A DNA stretch of 44,904 nucleotides from a virus. The notes under the pieces were generated by a model. The model saw only the letters and a program-made list of their open reading frames with translations. It did no database searches and was not told where the DNA came from. The first letter of the stretch is position 1, and every line of letters begins with the position of its first letter. A program made the position numbers and the translations under genes. This document shows positions 13,014-19,413 of this stretch, piece after piece. The stretch covers positions 1 to 44,904 of IMG/VR virus record IMGVR_UViG_3300031758_000142; one strand, 5' to 3'.

Positions 13014-13098
13014 AGGGATTTGATTTCTTTTGTAACTTGTTGACAATCAACGAGTTAGGGTTAAAGATCCGTTTAACTGATTGAATTTCAGCAATTTA

Positions 13099-13229
13099 GG
13101 GGGGGGATATTTTTTTTATGCATCGTGAGACTTAAAAATGCGTTATTACCTTCACCACTCGTACAAACTCTATTTCTGCACAATAAACCGCCTGGCTTTA
13201 TTAAGCAAAATCAACTTTAGCAGGGGGGG
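13099..13229. other. G-runs in the non-coding block
   Basis: A run of eight G occurs at 13099-13106, followed by a T run, and a run of seven G at 13223-13229. Long G runs are rare in this AT-rich phage apart from here and upstream of the portal gene. No gene is evident between them; a 52-codon frame starting at 13137 has no support. Confidence 0.4.
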
Positions 13230-13247
13230 TCTTTTTGAAACCCTGGT

Positions 13248-13370
13248 ATACCATATGTCGGGGTTATCATACATTAGTATATTTTTTCGCATATAATGTC
13301 GGGAATATCCTACATATTATACCCGAACGCATATAACTTGTCTTATAGGGAACAATTCTATACCCTTTTG
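13248..13370. repeat. Degenerate ~41-bp repeats
   Basis: Two copies share ATGTCGGG, TATC and TACAT at the same spacing (13255-13281 and 13296-13322, offset 41 bp). CGCATATAA recurs at 13288-13296 and 13328-13336 (offset 40 bp), giving a weak third unit. The rest of 13340-13600 shows no gene, only AT-rich sequence. Confidence 0.45.
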
Positions 13371-13603
13371 GGTGCTTTAAGGGACATTATTGCACAATAA
13401 TTGCACATTATAATGGTTAAATGCACCGATTTCGGGGTATTTTAACCAATATATTGTGAAAAAATCACAAAAAAGGGGAATAAGGATTTTCAAACAAATG
13501 CCACTATTTCTATTTACTGGCAAATGTGAGTAATCTACGCAAATGCGTATAGTTATGGTGGAAAAAACTAACAAGTTGAATGAGTTTTATGGAAAAATTC
13601 AGG

Positions 13604-13644
13604 CAGTATAATACCGCTCAGTATAATACCGCTCGGTATAAAAT
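13604..13644. repeat. 15-bp tandem repeat CAGTATAATACCGCT
   Basis: Two exact tandem copies (13604-13618 and 13619-13633) and a partial third (13634-13644, CGGTATAAAAT). Each contains TATAAT. The head-to-tail arrangement resembles iterons or clustered operator sites. Confidence 0.55.
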
Positions 13645-13684
13645 CAATCTATAAATCCTTAAACTAGAATTATACTCCCTATCG

Positions 13685-13734
13685 GTAAAAAGAAAAAGCC
13701 CCACGAGCAGATCTTACGGTATGCAGGTGGGGAC
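13685..13734 (-). terminator. Rho-independent terminator of the middle operon
   Basis: On the minus strand CCCCAC (13732-13727) pairs with GTGGGG (13704-13699), followed by CTTTTTCTTTTT. The loop is 22 nt. It lies about 50 nt downstream of the stop of the GroES-like gene and ends the minus-strand middle operon. Confidence 0.65.
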
Positions 13735-13773
13735 TTTCGGTCTAAGGATACTATCCCTAGGGGGGTTCTTTTA

Positions 13774-13781
13774 CAAAGATA
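13774..13781 (-). promoter_or_regulatory. Candidate -7 box TATCTTTG before the terminator
   Basis: The minus strand reads TATCTTTG immediately after (and touching) the stop codon of the GroES-like gene. Transcription from here would run about 80 nt to the terminator at 13685, giving a short RNA. No clear -33 box is present at the usual distance, so the call is weak. Confidence 0.3.
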
Positions 13782-14069
13782 CTATTTCCAGACTACGGAG
13801 ATATCGGCAGCACGGACAATTATCTTATCCTCTCCCTCTATATCTATGTGTTCTGAGTTCCTGAGGAACATAAGGTTGACTGAGACCCGATCCCCAACCT
13901 CGATGCCTTCTACTTCTTCACCTATGGCGAATACTTCTAGCTGGTTCCACTTCTTCATCTGCTCTTCTAGAATTTCCTTTTCCAAGGCAGCGTTTACCTC
14001 GATAGCACTTTTCTTAATTTCGGGTGGAGTAAGCAATACTCTCTGGCCCCTGACGATATATTTTGTCAT
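13782..14069 (-). CDS. GroES-like co-chaperonin (95 aa)
   Basis: The length and layout match GroES: an early RGQRVLLTPPEIKKSAI segment (GroES: DRVIVKRKEVETKSAGGI), a mobile-loop region, then LEVFAIGEEVEGIEVGDRVS, which parallels GEVLAVG...VKVGDIVIF, and a final DKIIVRAADISVVW strand. The mobile loop here is mostly charged and helical, unlike host GroES, as seen in phage versions such as T4 gp31 that adapt GroEL for folding the capsid protein. The gene is the last of the middle operon, directly before its terminator. Confidence 0.65.
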   Translation of the reverse strand: MTKYIVRGQRVLLTPPEIKKSAIEVNAALEKEILEEQMKKWNQLEVFAIGEEVEGIEVGDRVSVNLMFLRNSEHIDIEGEDKIIVRAADISVVWK

Positions 14070-14075
14070 AATTCT

Positions 14076-14300
14076 TTATTCAAAATTTACTCCATACTTG
14101 TTCATAATGCTAAGTAACTCCTCTCTTGCTTGATAAAGAGCCTCAACTACCTCATTAGGTGTTTCATCAGAGGCATACTTAGTCTTACTACGCAGGTGCT
14201 GATCAATGTCCCAAGCCACGCAGTACCACTTATTTGCGTTAACTACGAGTTCGAACTCAGCCCTTTCCTCATTTAAATCGAATTCTAATATTGCTTTCAT
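14076..14300 (-). CDS. Conserved phage hypothetical protein (74 aa)
   Basis: Starts MKAILEFDLNEERAEFELVV and contains WYCVAWDIDQHLRSKTKYAS, the core of a very widespread small phage family of unknown function, often with ends like LLSIMNKYGV. It lies 6 nt from the GroES-like gene. Its start is 5 nt from the 3' end of tRNA-Thr, so tRNA and gene share the transcript. Confidence 0.7.
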   Translation of the reverse strand: MKAILEFDLNEERAEFELVVNANKWYCVAWDIDQHLRSKTKYASDETPNEVVEALYQAREELLSIMNKYGVNFE

Positions 14301-14305
14301 TTTGA

Positions 14306-14378
14306 GCCACCTGTCGGATTCGAACCAACGACCATCTGATTACAAATCAGAAGCTCTACCAACTGAGCTAAAGTGGCG
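14306..14378 (-). tRNA. tRNA-Thr (anticodon TGT)
   Basis: The minus strand folds as a standard tRNA: acceptor GCCACTT/AGGTGGC (7 bp with one G-U), D-arm GCTC-loop-GAGC, anticodon stem TCTGA/TCAGA with loop TTTGTAA, and T-arm GTTGG/CCGAC with loop TTCGAAT. The anticodon TGT reads ACA. The discriminator is T and CCA is not encoded. It lies between two protein genes in the same orientation. Confidence 0.92.
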
Positions 14379-14384
14379 TAGGCA

Positions 14385-14603
14385 TTAAGCCTTTTCCCAA
14401 GTACCCTCTGTTTCGATTACGCTTTCGCCTACGAAAACATAAACCTTGGTGATACCTTCTTCAGTTTCTTTGTTGAAGATGATACCTTGTTTTTCAGAGT
14501 ACTCGCTTGTGGGACGAGCAGTTGGAATTGTAGCACACAATTCAGCCATGTTCTCCAAGGTTACTTCAATAGCACCTGTGGTTTCTTTTTTGGTTTTAGC
14601 CAT
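14385..14603 (-). CDS. Hypothetical 72-aa protein
   Basis: The product starts with a basic stretch (MAKTKKETTGAIEVTLENMA) and has YSEKQGIIFNKETEEGITKV and VYVFVGESVIETEGTWEKA, a small beta-rich domain. It ends 6 nt before tRNA-Thr. No family recognised. Confidence 0.55.
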   Translation of the reverse strand: MAKTKKETTGAIEVTLENMAELCATIPTARPTSEYSEKQGIIFNKETEEGITKVYVFVGESVIETEGTWEKA

Positions 14604-14607
14604 ATTC

Positions 14608-14874
14608 TTAATTGTTATTTGGTTGTTCTACTTGTTTGTGTTTCATTACTTCCATTATGGCGTATACGTCAGTCATAGAAATATTGGTTGTTCTGAGGCC
14701 GTCCCCTGTCTCCACATAATTGATAGCATCTTCTACCGTATTTGCATCCACAGGATAGTTTTCCATTTGACCTTTTTTGTTTATCTCAAGGAGTTCCTCC
14801 ATCGGTTTCTTAGAAGCCCAAACAAAAGTCTTCATATACCGGAGATAACGCTTTTTGTCAATTGTCTGTTTCAT
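14608..14874 (-). CDS. Hypothetical 88-aa protein
   Basis: A basic protein starting MKQTIDKKRYLRYMKTFVWA, with a helical middle and an Asn-rich end. Its start lies inside the 3' end of the methyltransferase gene (17-bp overlap). A perfect TATATTTG box at 14884-14891 stands 9 nt upstream of its ATG, so it may have its own short-leader transcript. Function unknown. Confidence 0.55.
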   Translation of the reverse strand: MKQTIDKKRYLRYMKTFVWASKKPMEELLEINKKGQMENYPVDANTVEDAINYVETGDGLRTTNISMTDVYAIMEVMKHKQVEQPNNN

Positions 14875-15988
14875 CTATGGTTGCAAATATACGGTAAGCA
14901 ATTTGAGGAACAATGGCGTTACCATAGCCCATTATACTTTCTTTTCTCCACTTAGGAAAGGTAAGTCCGTCCAATTCGTTGGGAAGCCCATCATCTCCGC
15001 TACAAAGTGGGGATTTAGTTGGGAACCAGCCCCAAGCCTCGGATGGTCCACCTTGTTGGGAACAAACATTGTCATCTGTCTTAATGTCATCTGGAGATTT
15101 ACATTGTTTTCCTTGTGTCTCTGAGATCGAGCCAAGTACGTTTCGGGTTTCGTTGCCGTATTCCAATCCTGAGCGTTCGGTGTCGGTAATACTCCCAAGG
15201 TCGCTTTTCCACTCAACATGTTCGCTGTTCCGTCCGATCTCAACTGACCTTTCCAATCCCCGGCTATCGGTGTCGGTAGCATTTCTCTTAATTTTGGATT
15301 TCCCAAACTGAAATTTACTCCACCTTGTGCTTCCCAACTTTTGCTCGTGTTTTTGTCTATGTGGTCCGATGCTTGTGGTGTCGGTATTATTCCCCTCTTG
15401 TAAATGAACCCTGTCGCTACCTCCTGTGCTAAGGTCCCGGAGTTCCCGAACCGCTGCTCCTTCTTCGATAGGTTCTCGCTGTATCCGTCCATCGCTGCTG
15501 GTGTCTTTAGCAATAATCCAAACTCTGTCCCTTCTGTGCGGAGCATTGATGCCGACAGCTGGTAATACAAACGTTTCGACTTCGTAGCCTTCACCTTCCA
15601 AATCAGCGTACACCTCTTCGAGAACCAATCCGTCCGACCAACTAAGGAGTCCACGAACATTCTCCCCCACGACATACCTTGGTCTGATGTCTCGGATTGC
15701 TTGGAGCATATAGGGCCATAAATGGCGTTCATCTTCTTTTCCCATCCTTTTTCCTGCTGTGGAGAAGGGCTGGCAAGGAAATCCACCAGAGAGGACATCG
15801 ATTTTTCCTCTCCAAATTCTAAAGTCAGTTGTCTTGATGTTGTCATAACTTTGGGCCTCAGGCCAATAAAAACTACATAATTTTCTACTAAAAGGATTGA
15901 TGTCGCAATGAAACTTATTCTCCCAACCCATCCACTCCGCTGCTAGATCAAATCCTCCAATTCCACTAAATAAACTACCGTGATTCAT
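14858..15988 (-). CDS. dcm: DNA cytosine-C5 methyltransferase, full length (376 aa)
   Basis: The start at 15988 (MNHGSLFSGIGGFDLA) gives the canonical motif I at the N-terminus; the upstream ATG at 16015 would overlap the HNH gene further. The enzyme has PCQPFS (motif IV, catalytic Cys72), ENV at 109-111 (motif VI), RRDRVWI at 152-158 (motif VIII) and GYGNAIVPQ near the C-terminus (motif X). Residues ~165-330 are the target-recognition region, polar and low in complexity (NATDTDSRG, TDTERSG). The product would methylate the 5-position of cytosine at an unknown site. Its gene fully contains a 304-codon frame in another reading frame (14932-15846). Confidence 0.9.
   Translation of the reverse strand: MNHGSLFSGIGGFDLAAEWMGWENKFHCDINPFSRKLCSFYWPEAQSYDNIKTTDFRIWRGKIDVLSGGFPCQPFSTAGKRMGKEDERHLWPYMLQAIRDIRPRYVVGENVRGLLSWSDGLVLEEVYADLEGEGYEVETFVLPAVGINAPHRRDRVWIIAKDTSSDGRIQREPIEEGAAVRELRDLSTGGSDRVHLQEGNNTDTTSIGPHRQKHEQKLGSTRWSKFQFGKSKIKRNATDTDSRGLERSVEIGRNSEHVEWKSDLGSITDTERSGLEYGNETRNVLGSISETQGKQCKSPDDIKTDDNVCSQQGGPSEAWGWFPTKSPLCSGDDGLPNELDGLTFPKWRKESIMGYGNAIVPQIAYRIFATIDETDN
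14884..14891 (-). promoter_or_regulatory. Candidate -7 promoter box TATATTTG inside dcm
   Basis: Minus-strand TATATTTG lies near the 3' end of the methyltransferase gene, 9 nt upstream of the ATG at 14874. The short distance is the same as at the late-gene promoters in the right arm. Confidence 0.4.
14932..15846 (-). CDS. Overprinted protein encoded inside dcm (304 aa)
   Basis: A 304-codon frame on the same strand as dcm, fully embedded in it. It starts MTTSRQLTLEFGEEKSMSSL and ends in LNPHFVAEMMGFPTNWTDLP. From memory these ends, the LWKVKATKSKRLYYQL segment and repeated LPTPxAxDW motifs define a family of phage proteins found alongside C5 methyltransferase genes and often annotated vaguely as methylase-associated. 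The same DNA encodes the dcm C-terminus GLPNELDGLTFPKWRKESI, so the two conserved ends are dual-coded. The exact role is unknown. Confidence 0.7.
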   Translation of the reverse strand: MTTSRQLTLEFGEEKSMSSLVDFLASPSPQQEKGWEKKMNAIYGPICSKQSETSDQGMSWGRMFVDSLVGRTDWFSKRCTLIWKVKATKSKRLYYQLSASMLRTEGTEFGLLLKTPAAMDGYSENLSKKEQRFGNSGTLAQEVATGFIYKRGIIPTPQASDHIDKNTSKSWEAQGGVNFSLGNPKLREMLPTPIAGDWKGQLRSDGTANMLSGKATLGVLPTPNAQDWNTATKPETYLARSQRHKENNVNLQMTLRQMTMFVPNKVDHPRLGAGSQLNPHFVAEMMGFPTNWTDLPFLSGEKKV

Positions 15989-16259
15989 GATATTCTCTTT
16001 TAAGGCGATCAGCAATCTCCAACGCTCTCGTATGAGTCTTCATCTCCGTCCTCTTCCCAAATTCCCATTTCTGATGACAATCCATACAGTATAGCATCCA
16101 ATTTTCGGGATGTTGCCTCAAACTCGGATAACTTCCTTTGGTAATGATATGTGAGATGAATGCTGGACTGAAATGAGGTAGACGTAGTCCACACTCTTCG
16201 CATTGATGATTCTGTCGTGTTGACCACATAGCCTTGTACCATTGCAGATCGCCTTTCAT
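15975..16259 (-). CDS. HNH endonuclease-like protein (94 aa)
   Basis: It has CEECG (Cys20, Cys23), SHIITKGSYPSLR (His37), PENWMLYC (Asn53, Cys58) and CHQKWEFGKR (Cys61, His62), the layout of a zinc-containing HNH nuclease. Small HNH proteins of this type are common beside phage methylases, and in some phages assist genome packaging. Its end overlaps the dcm start by 14 bp and its start shares a base with the exonuclease stop. Pairing with dcm suggests cleavage of unmethylated DNA, which is inference. Confidence 0.7.
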   Translation of the reverse strand: MKGDLQWYKAMWSTRQNHQCEECGLRLPHFSPAFISHIITKGSYPSLRQHPENWMLYCMDCHQKWEFGKRTEMKTHTRALEIADRLKREYHESR

Positions 16260-17239
16260 TAACTGATTCTGAAAACTCTGGTTCCGTTCTTATTCGGTCT
16301 CCAAGTTACTTTGGCTACTTCGCTATTGATAATCGAGGAGTTACCCATATGTGTCTTAATCATATTGGCGTGTTCTCTCTTATCGTCTTCCAAGCCACTA
16401 ATCTGAGACCCGATGGCCAAATAGTCCAAAATGTGTTGGTCAATCTCCGAGGTAGAAGCAATTGTCTTGTCTTCAGGGTTGGAGAATCGCTCGTTCAAGT
16501 ATTCAGCATAAGCCTCTGTACCATCTGGCGGTGGTGCATACTGATCGTAGTCACCCCCATTGGCGAATGCTTCACGGCCCAAAAGAACACGATTCCAAAA
16601 CTCCGTGGTGATATTAATGATTGAGCTAATGATTTCCTCATCGGCATCGTACTCGTGAACCTTGAAGTTTCTTCCATCTTCCAAAACAACCAAGTACCCC
16701 TTTGATACACCAAGCCCCATCATATAAGTCTGAAGTTGCAAGTAGTAGGATGGCGGTATTCCACCCTCCCATTGTTTGCTACTCCAACCGCTGATAGTCT
16801 TGATTTCAGCAATCGCATCTACATTCTCCAAATTGATTGTAGAATTGCGAACACGGATGTCCTTACTTACAATCAATCGGTCAGGAGAAAAGAACAAATG
16901 GGGGAACAATGGGTTCACAATATAACCTGTAGGTTCATAAAGATGACGAACTTTTACACCTTTACGATAATTTTCAATCATTGTCTTCTCATCCGTTTCC
17001 CAATGTTCAAAAATATCAGCAACGGTTTCCTCAAGGATTGTTCCCATAAACATCGGCATATTTTCCACCTGTTTTTGTGGAATTACACCAATCTTTTGGT
17101 AGTACAACTCTGCTGGAGACTTCCACGAGTTTACACCCATCAAGGTTCCAATCTCAGAAGCACCCAAACCCCTTTCACGGAAGTTTAACCACTCCTGATA
17201 TTGCTCGTCTTTACTTATTCTTACTATCTCCAGTTTCAT
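16259..17239 (-). CDS. YqaJ-like viral recombinase / lambda-type exonuclease (326 aa)
   Basis: The PD-(D/E)xK nuclease layout is clear: GLGASEIGTLMGVN (26-35), an early Glu in FMGTILEETVADIFE (Glu70), Asp120 in FFSPDRLIV, and Glu145-x-Lys147 in AEIKTISGWSSKQWEGG, followed by YYLQLQTYMMGLG. Such enzymes chew one strand from double-strand ends and load an annealing protein for recombination. Here the next genes upstream are an SSB-like protein and an 88-aa unknown, so it belongs to a recombination and replication module. Confidence 0.82.
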   Translation of the reverse strand: MKLEIVRISKDEQYQEWLNFRERGLGASEIGTLMGVNSWKSPAELYYQKIGVIPQKQVENMPMFMGTILEETVADIFEHWETDEKTMIENYRKGVKVRHLYEPTGYIVNPLFPHLFFSPDRLIVSKDIRVRNSTINLENVDAIAEIKTISGWSSKQWEGGIPPSYYLQLQTYMMGLGVSKGYLVVLEDGRNFKVHEYDADEEIISSIINITTEFWNRVLLGREAFANGGDYDQYAPPPDGTEAYAEYLNERFSNPEDKTIASTSEIDQHILDYLAIGSQISGLEDDKREHANMIKTHMGNSSIINSEVAKVTWRPNKNGTRVFRIS

Positions 17240-17477
17240 CTCGTGTTACCCATTTTTCAAACTCCTCGGCCATCTCAAAAGTAAACTTTTTGAAATCGCT
17301 AACTGCAAATTCTCCGTTTAATCTTGGTGCAATAATCTCAACGAAATTAAGTGCCGCCTTTAAACTCGACTGACGAATAATCGAAAGTTGTTCCTGCCCA
17401 TAGTGTTTCATATGAGCAGGTTCAACCCTTTTTCCGATTTTTGCAGCGAGATTAGTATTACTAACTCCTCTTGACAT
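17211..17477 (-). CDS. Hypothetical 88-aa protein in the recombination module
   Basis: Basic N-terminus (MSRGVSNTNLAAKIGKRVEP) and a helical C-terminal half (DFKKFTFEMAEEFEKWVTRD). It lies between exonuclease (29-bp overlap) and SSB (1-bp overlap), so it is probably part of the same process. No family recognised; it could be a small annealing or nuclease-partner protein. Confidence 0.5.
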   Translation of the reverse strand: MSRGVSNTNLAAKIGKRVEPAHMKHYGQEQLSIIRQSSLKAALNFVEIIAPRLNGEFAVSDFKKFTFEMAEEFEKWVTRDETGDSKNK

Positions 17478-18124
17478 TAGAATGGTAAATCGTCATCGTC
17501 AAATGAAGAACTTGAAGCCTCTTCATTTGGCTCTGGCATTAACTTCTGCCAATCTTGTTGCTCTACCTCACCGGCCATCATTTTGTTGGCAGCGGCAGCC
17601 TCTTGGACACGAGTATTGAATTCGTTAATCTTATCCATACGGAAAGCCTCAACCTCGCTCCAATCGATTGAAATCAACTCGCCCTTTTTGTTGAACACTT
17701 CTTCGGGATCCGGCATACCGTCACCTTTCTTGAAGGCCCACTTCAAAGTCGAACCATTCTGATTGATGAACAAAGCAGAACGCTTCTTACCATCAATCTC
17801 TTTCAAAGATGGAATGAACTCAACTTTCTTCGATGGATCAATGTTTGGAGAACAATGAGCCAAAGCGATGAAATACGAAGTCTGCTTAGCAGCTTGTCCT
17901 GGTTTCTCCTCACCTTTGATTCTAATTTGGAATTGGTACAACTTGTCATCCATCAAATCGATGTTCAATACTTGGCCGTACTGCGTATCACGAGTACTCA
18001 TACCAACAATGTAACCTTCAATTGAATCATACAATTCGTACTTCTTCTCACCTAAATACTTGGCAACTTTGCCTTCTCTAATTGTCAGGTACTCACGAGC
18101 ACCTAGTCCTTTGTTTAAACCCAT
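17477..18124 (-). CDS. ssb: Single-stranded DNA-binding protein, phage type (215 aa)
   Basis: The last residues are acidic and end DDDDLPF, matching the SSB C-terminal tip that docks DNA-repair enzymes. The body has strand-rich stretches (EGYIVGMSTRDTQYGQVLNI and YQFQIRIKGEEKPG) consistent with an OB fold, then a polar linker rich in Gln, Ala and Glu. The sequence is unlike classical host SSB, so it is a diverged phage form. It is the first gene of the minus-strand middle operon, behind a divergent promoter, and precedes the exonuclease gene. Confidence 0.7.
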   Translation of the reverse strand: MGLNKGLGAREYLTIREGKVAKYLGEKKYELYDSIEGYIVGMSTRDTQYGQVLNIDLMDDKLYQFQIRIKGEEKPGQAAKQTSYFIALAHCSPNIDPSKKVEFIPSLKEIDGKKRSALFINQNGSTLKWAFKKGDGMPDPEEVFNKKGELISIDWSEVEAFRMDKINEFNTRVQEAAAANKMMAGEVEQQDWQKLMPEPNEEASSSSFDDDDLPF

Positions 18125-18144
18125 ATTTTTTCTATTATGTGATG

Positions 18145-18192
18145 CGAATATAGTAGAATATTTTGTAATTTCAATGTTTTTTCGTAAAATTG
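18145..18192. promoter_or_regulatory. Divergent promoter region between ssb and the regulator genes
   Basis: Minus strand: TTG (18174-18172), 19 nt, then TATATTCG (18152-18145), 20 nt before the ssb ATG. Plus strand: TTTTG (18161-18165), 19 nt, then TAAAATTG (18185-18192), 9 nt before the ATG at 18202. Each -7 box has one mismatch to TAnnTTTG and correct -33 spacing. The two promoters overlap face to face, so RNA polymerase or a repressor bound at one would affect the other. Confidence 0.5.
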
Positions 18193-18201
18193 TAAGAAAT
18201 T

Positions 18202-18444
18202 ATGAATAACGAATTAAAAGACCGGGTGCTTGATTTAAAAGGCAAACTAAAGCGTGGCGATATGGCTCGTATCGTAGACAGAGTTTCTAAGTTTGGTATA
18301 CAGAAATACGATGTATACAACATTCTCAATGGAAAAAGTTTAGTCGATCATCAGAAGTTAATTTTAGTGATGAAGGAAGTAAAACGATGTATCGATGAAA
18401 ATCAAGCCTACCTTCGAGAATTCGAAACTAAAATTTCTGAATAA
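18202..18444 (+). CDS. Small HTH-like regulator (80 aa)
   Basis: The segment KRGDMARIVDRVSKFGIQKY followed by DVYNILNGKSLVDHQKLILV has the spacing of a helix-turn-helix of the small Cro-like type found in Bacteroidota phages, in which a recognition helix precedes the NG-x turn. The product is basic in the first half. Its promoter overlaps that of the ssb operon, so it is well placed to control the switch. Stop and start of the next gene share a base. Confidence 0.6.
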   Translation: MNNELKDRVLDLKGKLKRGDMARIVDRVSKFGIQKYDVYNILNGKSLVDHQKLILVMKEVKRCIDENQAYLREFETKISE

Positions 18445-18857
18445 TGACTTTTGATGACCTCGAAAGAAAAATCATTGAGATTCGCAAAAGAGGTTTAAAC
18501 ATTGTAGTTCAGACAGAACTCATCGGTAACATCAGAGGTGAGTATTATGACAAACTTATCGCAAAGAAACAAAATGCGATAAATGACTTATTCAAAAAGA
18601 ATATAAACTACCTTGCTTCTTTACACAAGCAGAAAGTGACATCGAATCTGATTCAGGAAACTATGGGTATACAACCAGACTTGAATCTAAACAAAGTTAT
18701 TTATGGGAGTTACACCATCAATAGCATCAAAACTGCAATAGCGGTAGCCGAATTTTATGGCTTGCCGGTTGATTTATTGTTATTTAACGATCTAGAAGCA
18801 AATGCCAAAACACTTAAAGAACTCTATCCTTCTATTTTCAGACAGGGTAGAAATTAA
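18444..18857 (+). CDS. XRE-type HTH protein (137 aa)
   Basis: The N-terminal half is helical and basic (YYDKLIAKKQNAINDLFKKN). Residues ~70-120 look like an XRE helix-turn-helix: NLIQETMGIQPDLNLNKVIY, then SIKTAIAVAEFYGLPVDLLL. The last part is the dimer-supporting helix typical of this family. A second transcription regulator next to an 80-aa HTH suggests a lambda-like switch, but lysogeny is not shown. Its end overlaps the RusA gene by 56 bp. Confidence 0.6.
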   Translation: MTFDDLERKIIEIRKRGLNIVVQTELIGNIRGEYYDKLIAKKQNAINDLFKKNINYLASLHKQKVTSNLIQETMGIQPDLNLNKVIYGSYTINSIKTAIAVAEFYGLPVDLLLFNDLEANAKTLKELYPSIFRQGRN

Positions 18858-19209
18858 ACCACTTTCCGTCAATGAATGTTGGCAAGGGAAACGATTCAAA
18901 ACAAAAACTTATCAAGCCTACGAAAAAGAGATGCTACTCAGATTAGCACCTTTTGATTTCAAACAATCCAAAGAGCCTTTGGAGTTATCTCTGATTGTAG
19001 GCGTAAGTAACATCGCCTCAGATGCAGACAATGTCGTAAAGCCATTTGTAGACATCCTTCAAAAAAAATATAACTTCAACGACAAATACATCTTTCGCCT
19101 TGTAATTGAGAAAGTTATGGTTGTCAAGGGAGCGGAATTTATCGAGTTCTACATAAAAAATTGCACTCCTAGACTTTTTCAATTTGATAATTCAAAAAAA
19201 GAGGTTTAA
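18802..19209 (+). CDS. rusA: RusA-family Holliday junction resolvase (135 aa)
   Basis: The family pattern is clear: PLSVNECWQGKRFKTKTYQA near the N-terminus, SDADNVVKPFVDIL at residues 73-86 (Asp74, Asp76 and Lys80 as RusA-type catalytic and binding residues, plus Asp84) and FNDKYIF (Asp94). RusA dimers cut four-way junctions symmetrically during recombination or before packaging. The ATG at 18802 overlaps the previous gene by 56 bp; no better start was found. It is followed by the intergenic region before the late genes. Confidence 0.85.
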   Translation: MPKHLKNSILLFSDRVEIKPLSVNECWQGKRFKTKTYQAYEKEMLLRLAPFDFKQSKEPLELSLIVGVSNIASDADNVVKPFVDILQKKYNFNDKYIFRLVIEKVMVVKGAEFIEFYIKNCTPRLFQFDNSKKEV

Positions 19210-19413
19210 TATTGCAGCACGGTAGAATTTGTAATGGGGGTATTGTTCCAAGCCGTCTGGTGAGTAAAGCAAGTCGCTTGCAGAATCAACCAGCCACTCT
19301 TAACCAATTTTCAAAAAAGCACACGCTTTTTAGGAAAGGGGGGAAAGGGGGGTATGGTTTATTGCTGGTTCCGTAAGCAAATGTATTGTAGTACTCGGAT
19401 AACTTATTATCTA

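Larger units (their letters stand above)
12499..13057. repeat. Four copies of a 25-bp near-palindromic element
   Basis: The copies are at 12499-12523, 12542-12566, 12643-12667 and 13033-13057. All share the right half TCAATAAGTTA (TCAACGAGTTA in the last) after a 3-nt centre. The last copy is the best palindrome: TAACTTGTTGA, CAA, TCAACGAGTTA, with one mismatch in 11 bp. The left halves of the others have 2-5 mismatches. The first copy overlaps the candidate -33 box, so these may be binding sites for an initiator or repressor. Confidence 0.6.

Noticed and set aside
13137-13292. Plus-strand frame of 52 aa starting MRYYLHHSYK
   Set aside because: Runs through a G7 tract and the repeats, has no promoter or neighbours on that strand, and a composition unlike other genes.
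13377-13574. Minus-strand frame of 65 aa
   Set aside because: AT-rich intergenic sequence with no promoter, no coupling and no protein-like pattern.
14979-15311. Plus-strand frame of 110 aa antisense to dcm
   Set aside because: No promoter or family signature; explained as a by-product of the two coding frames on the other strand.
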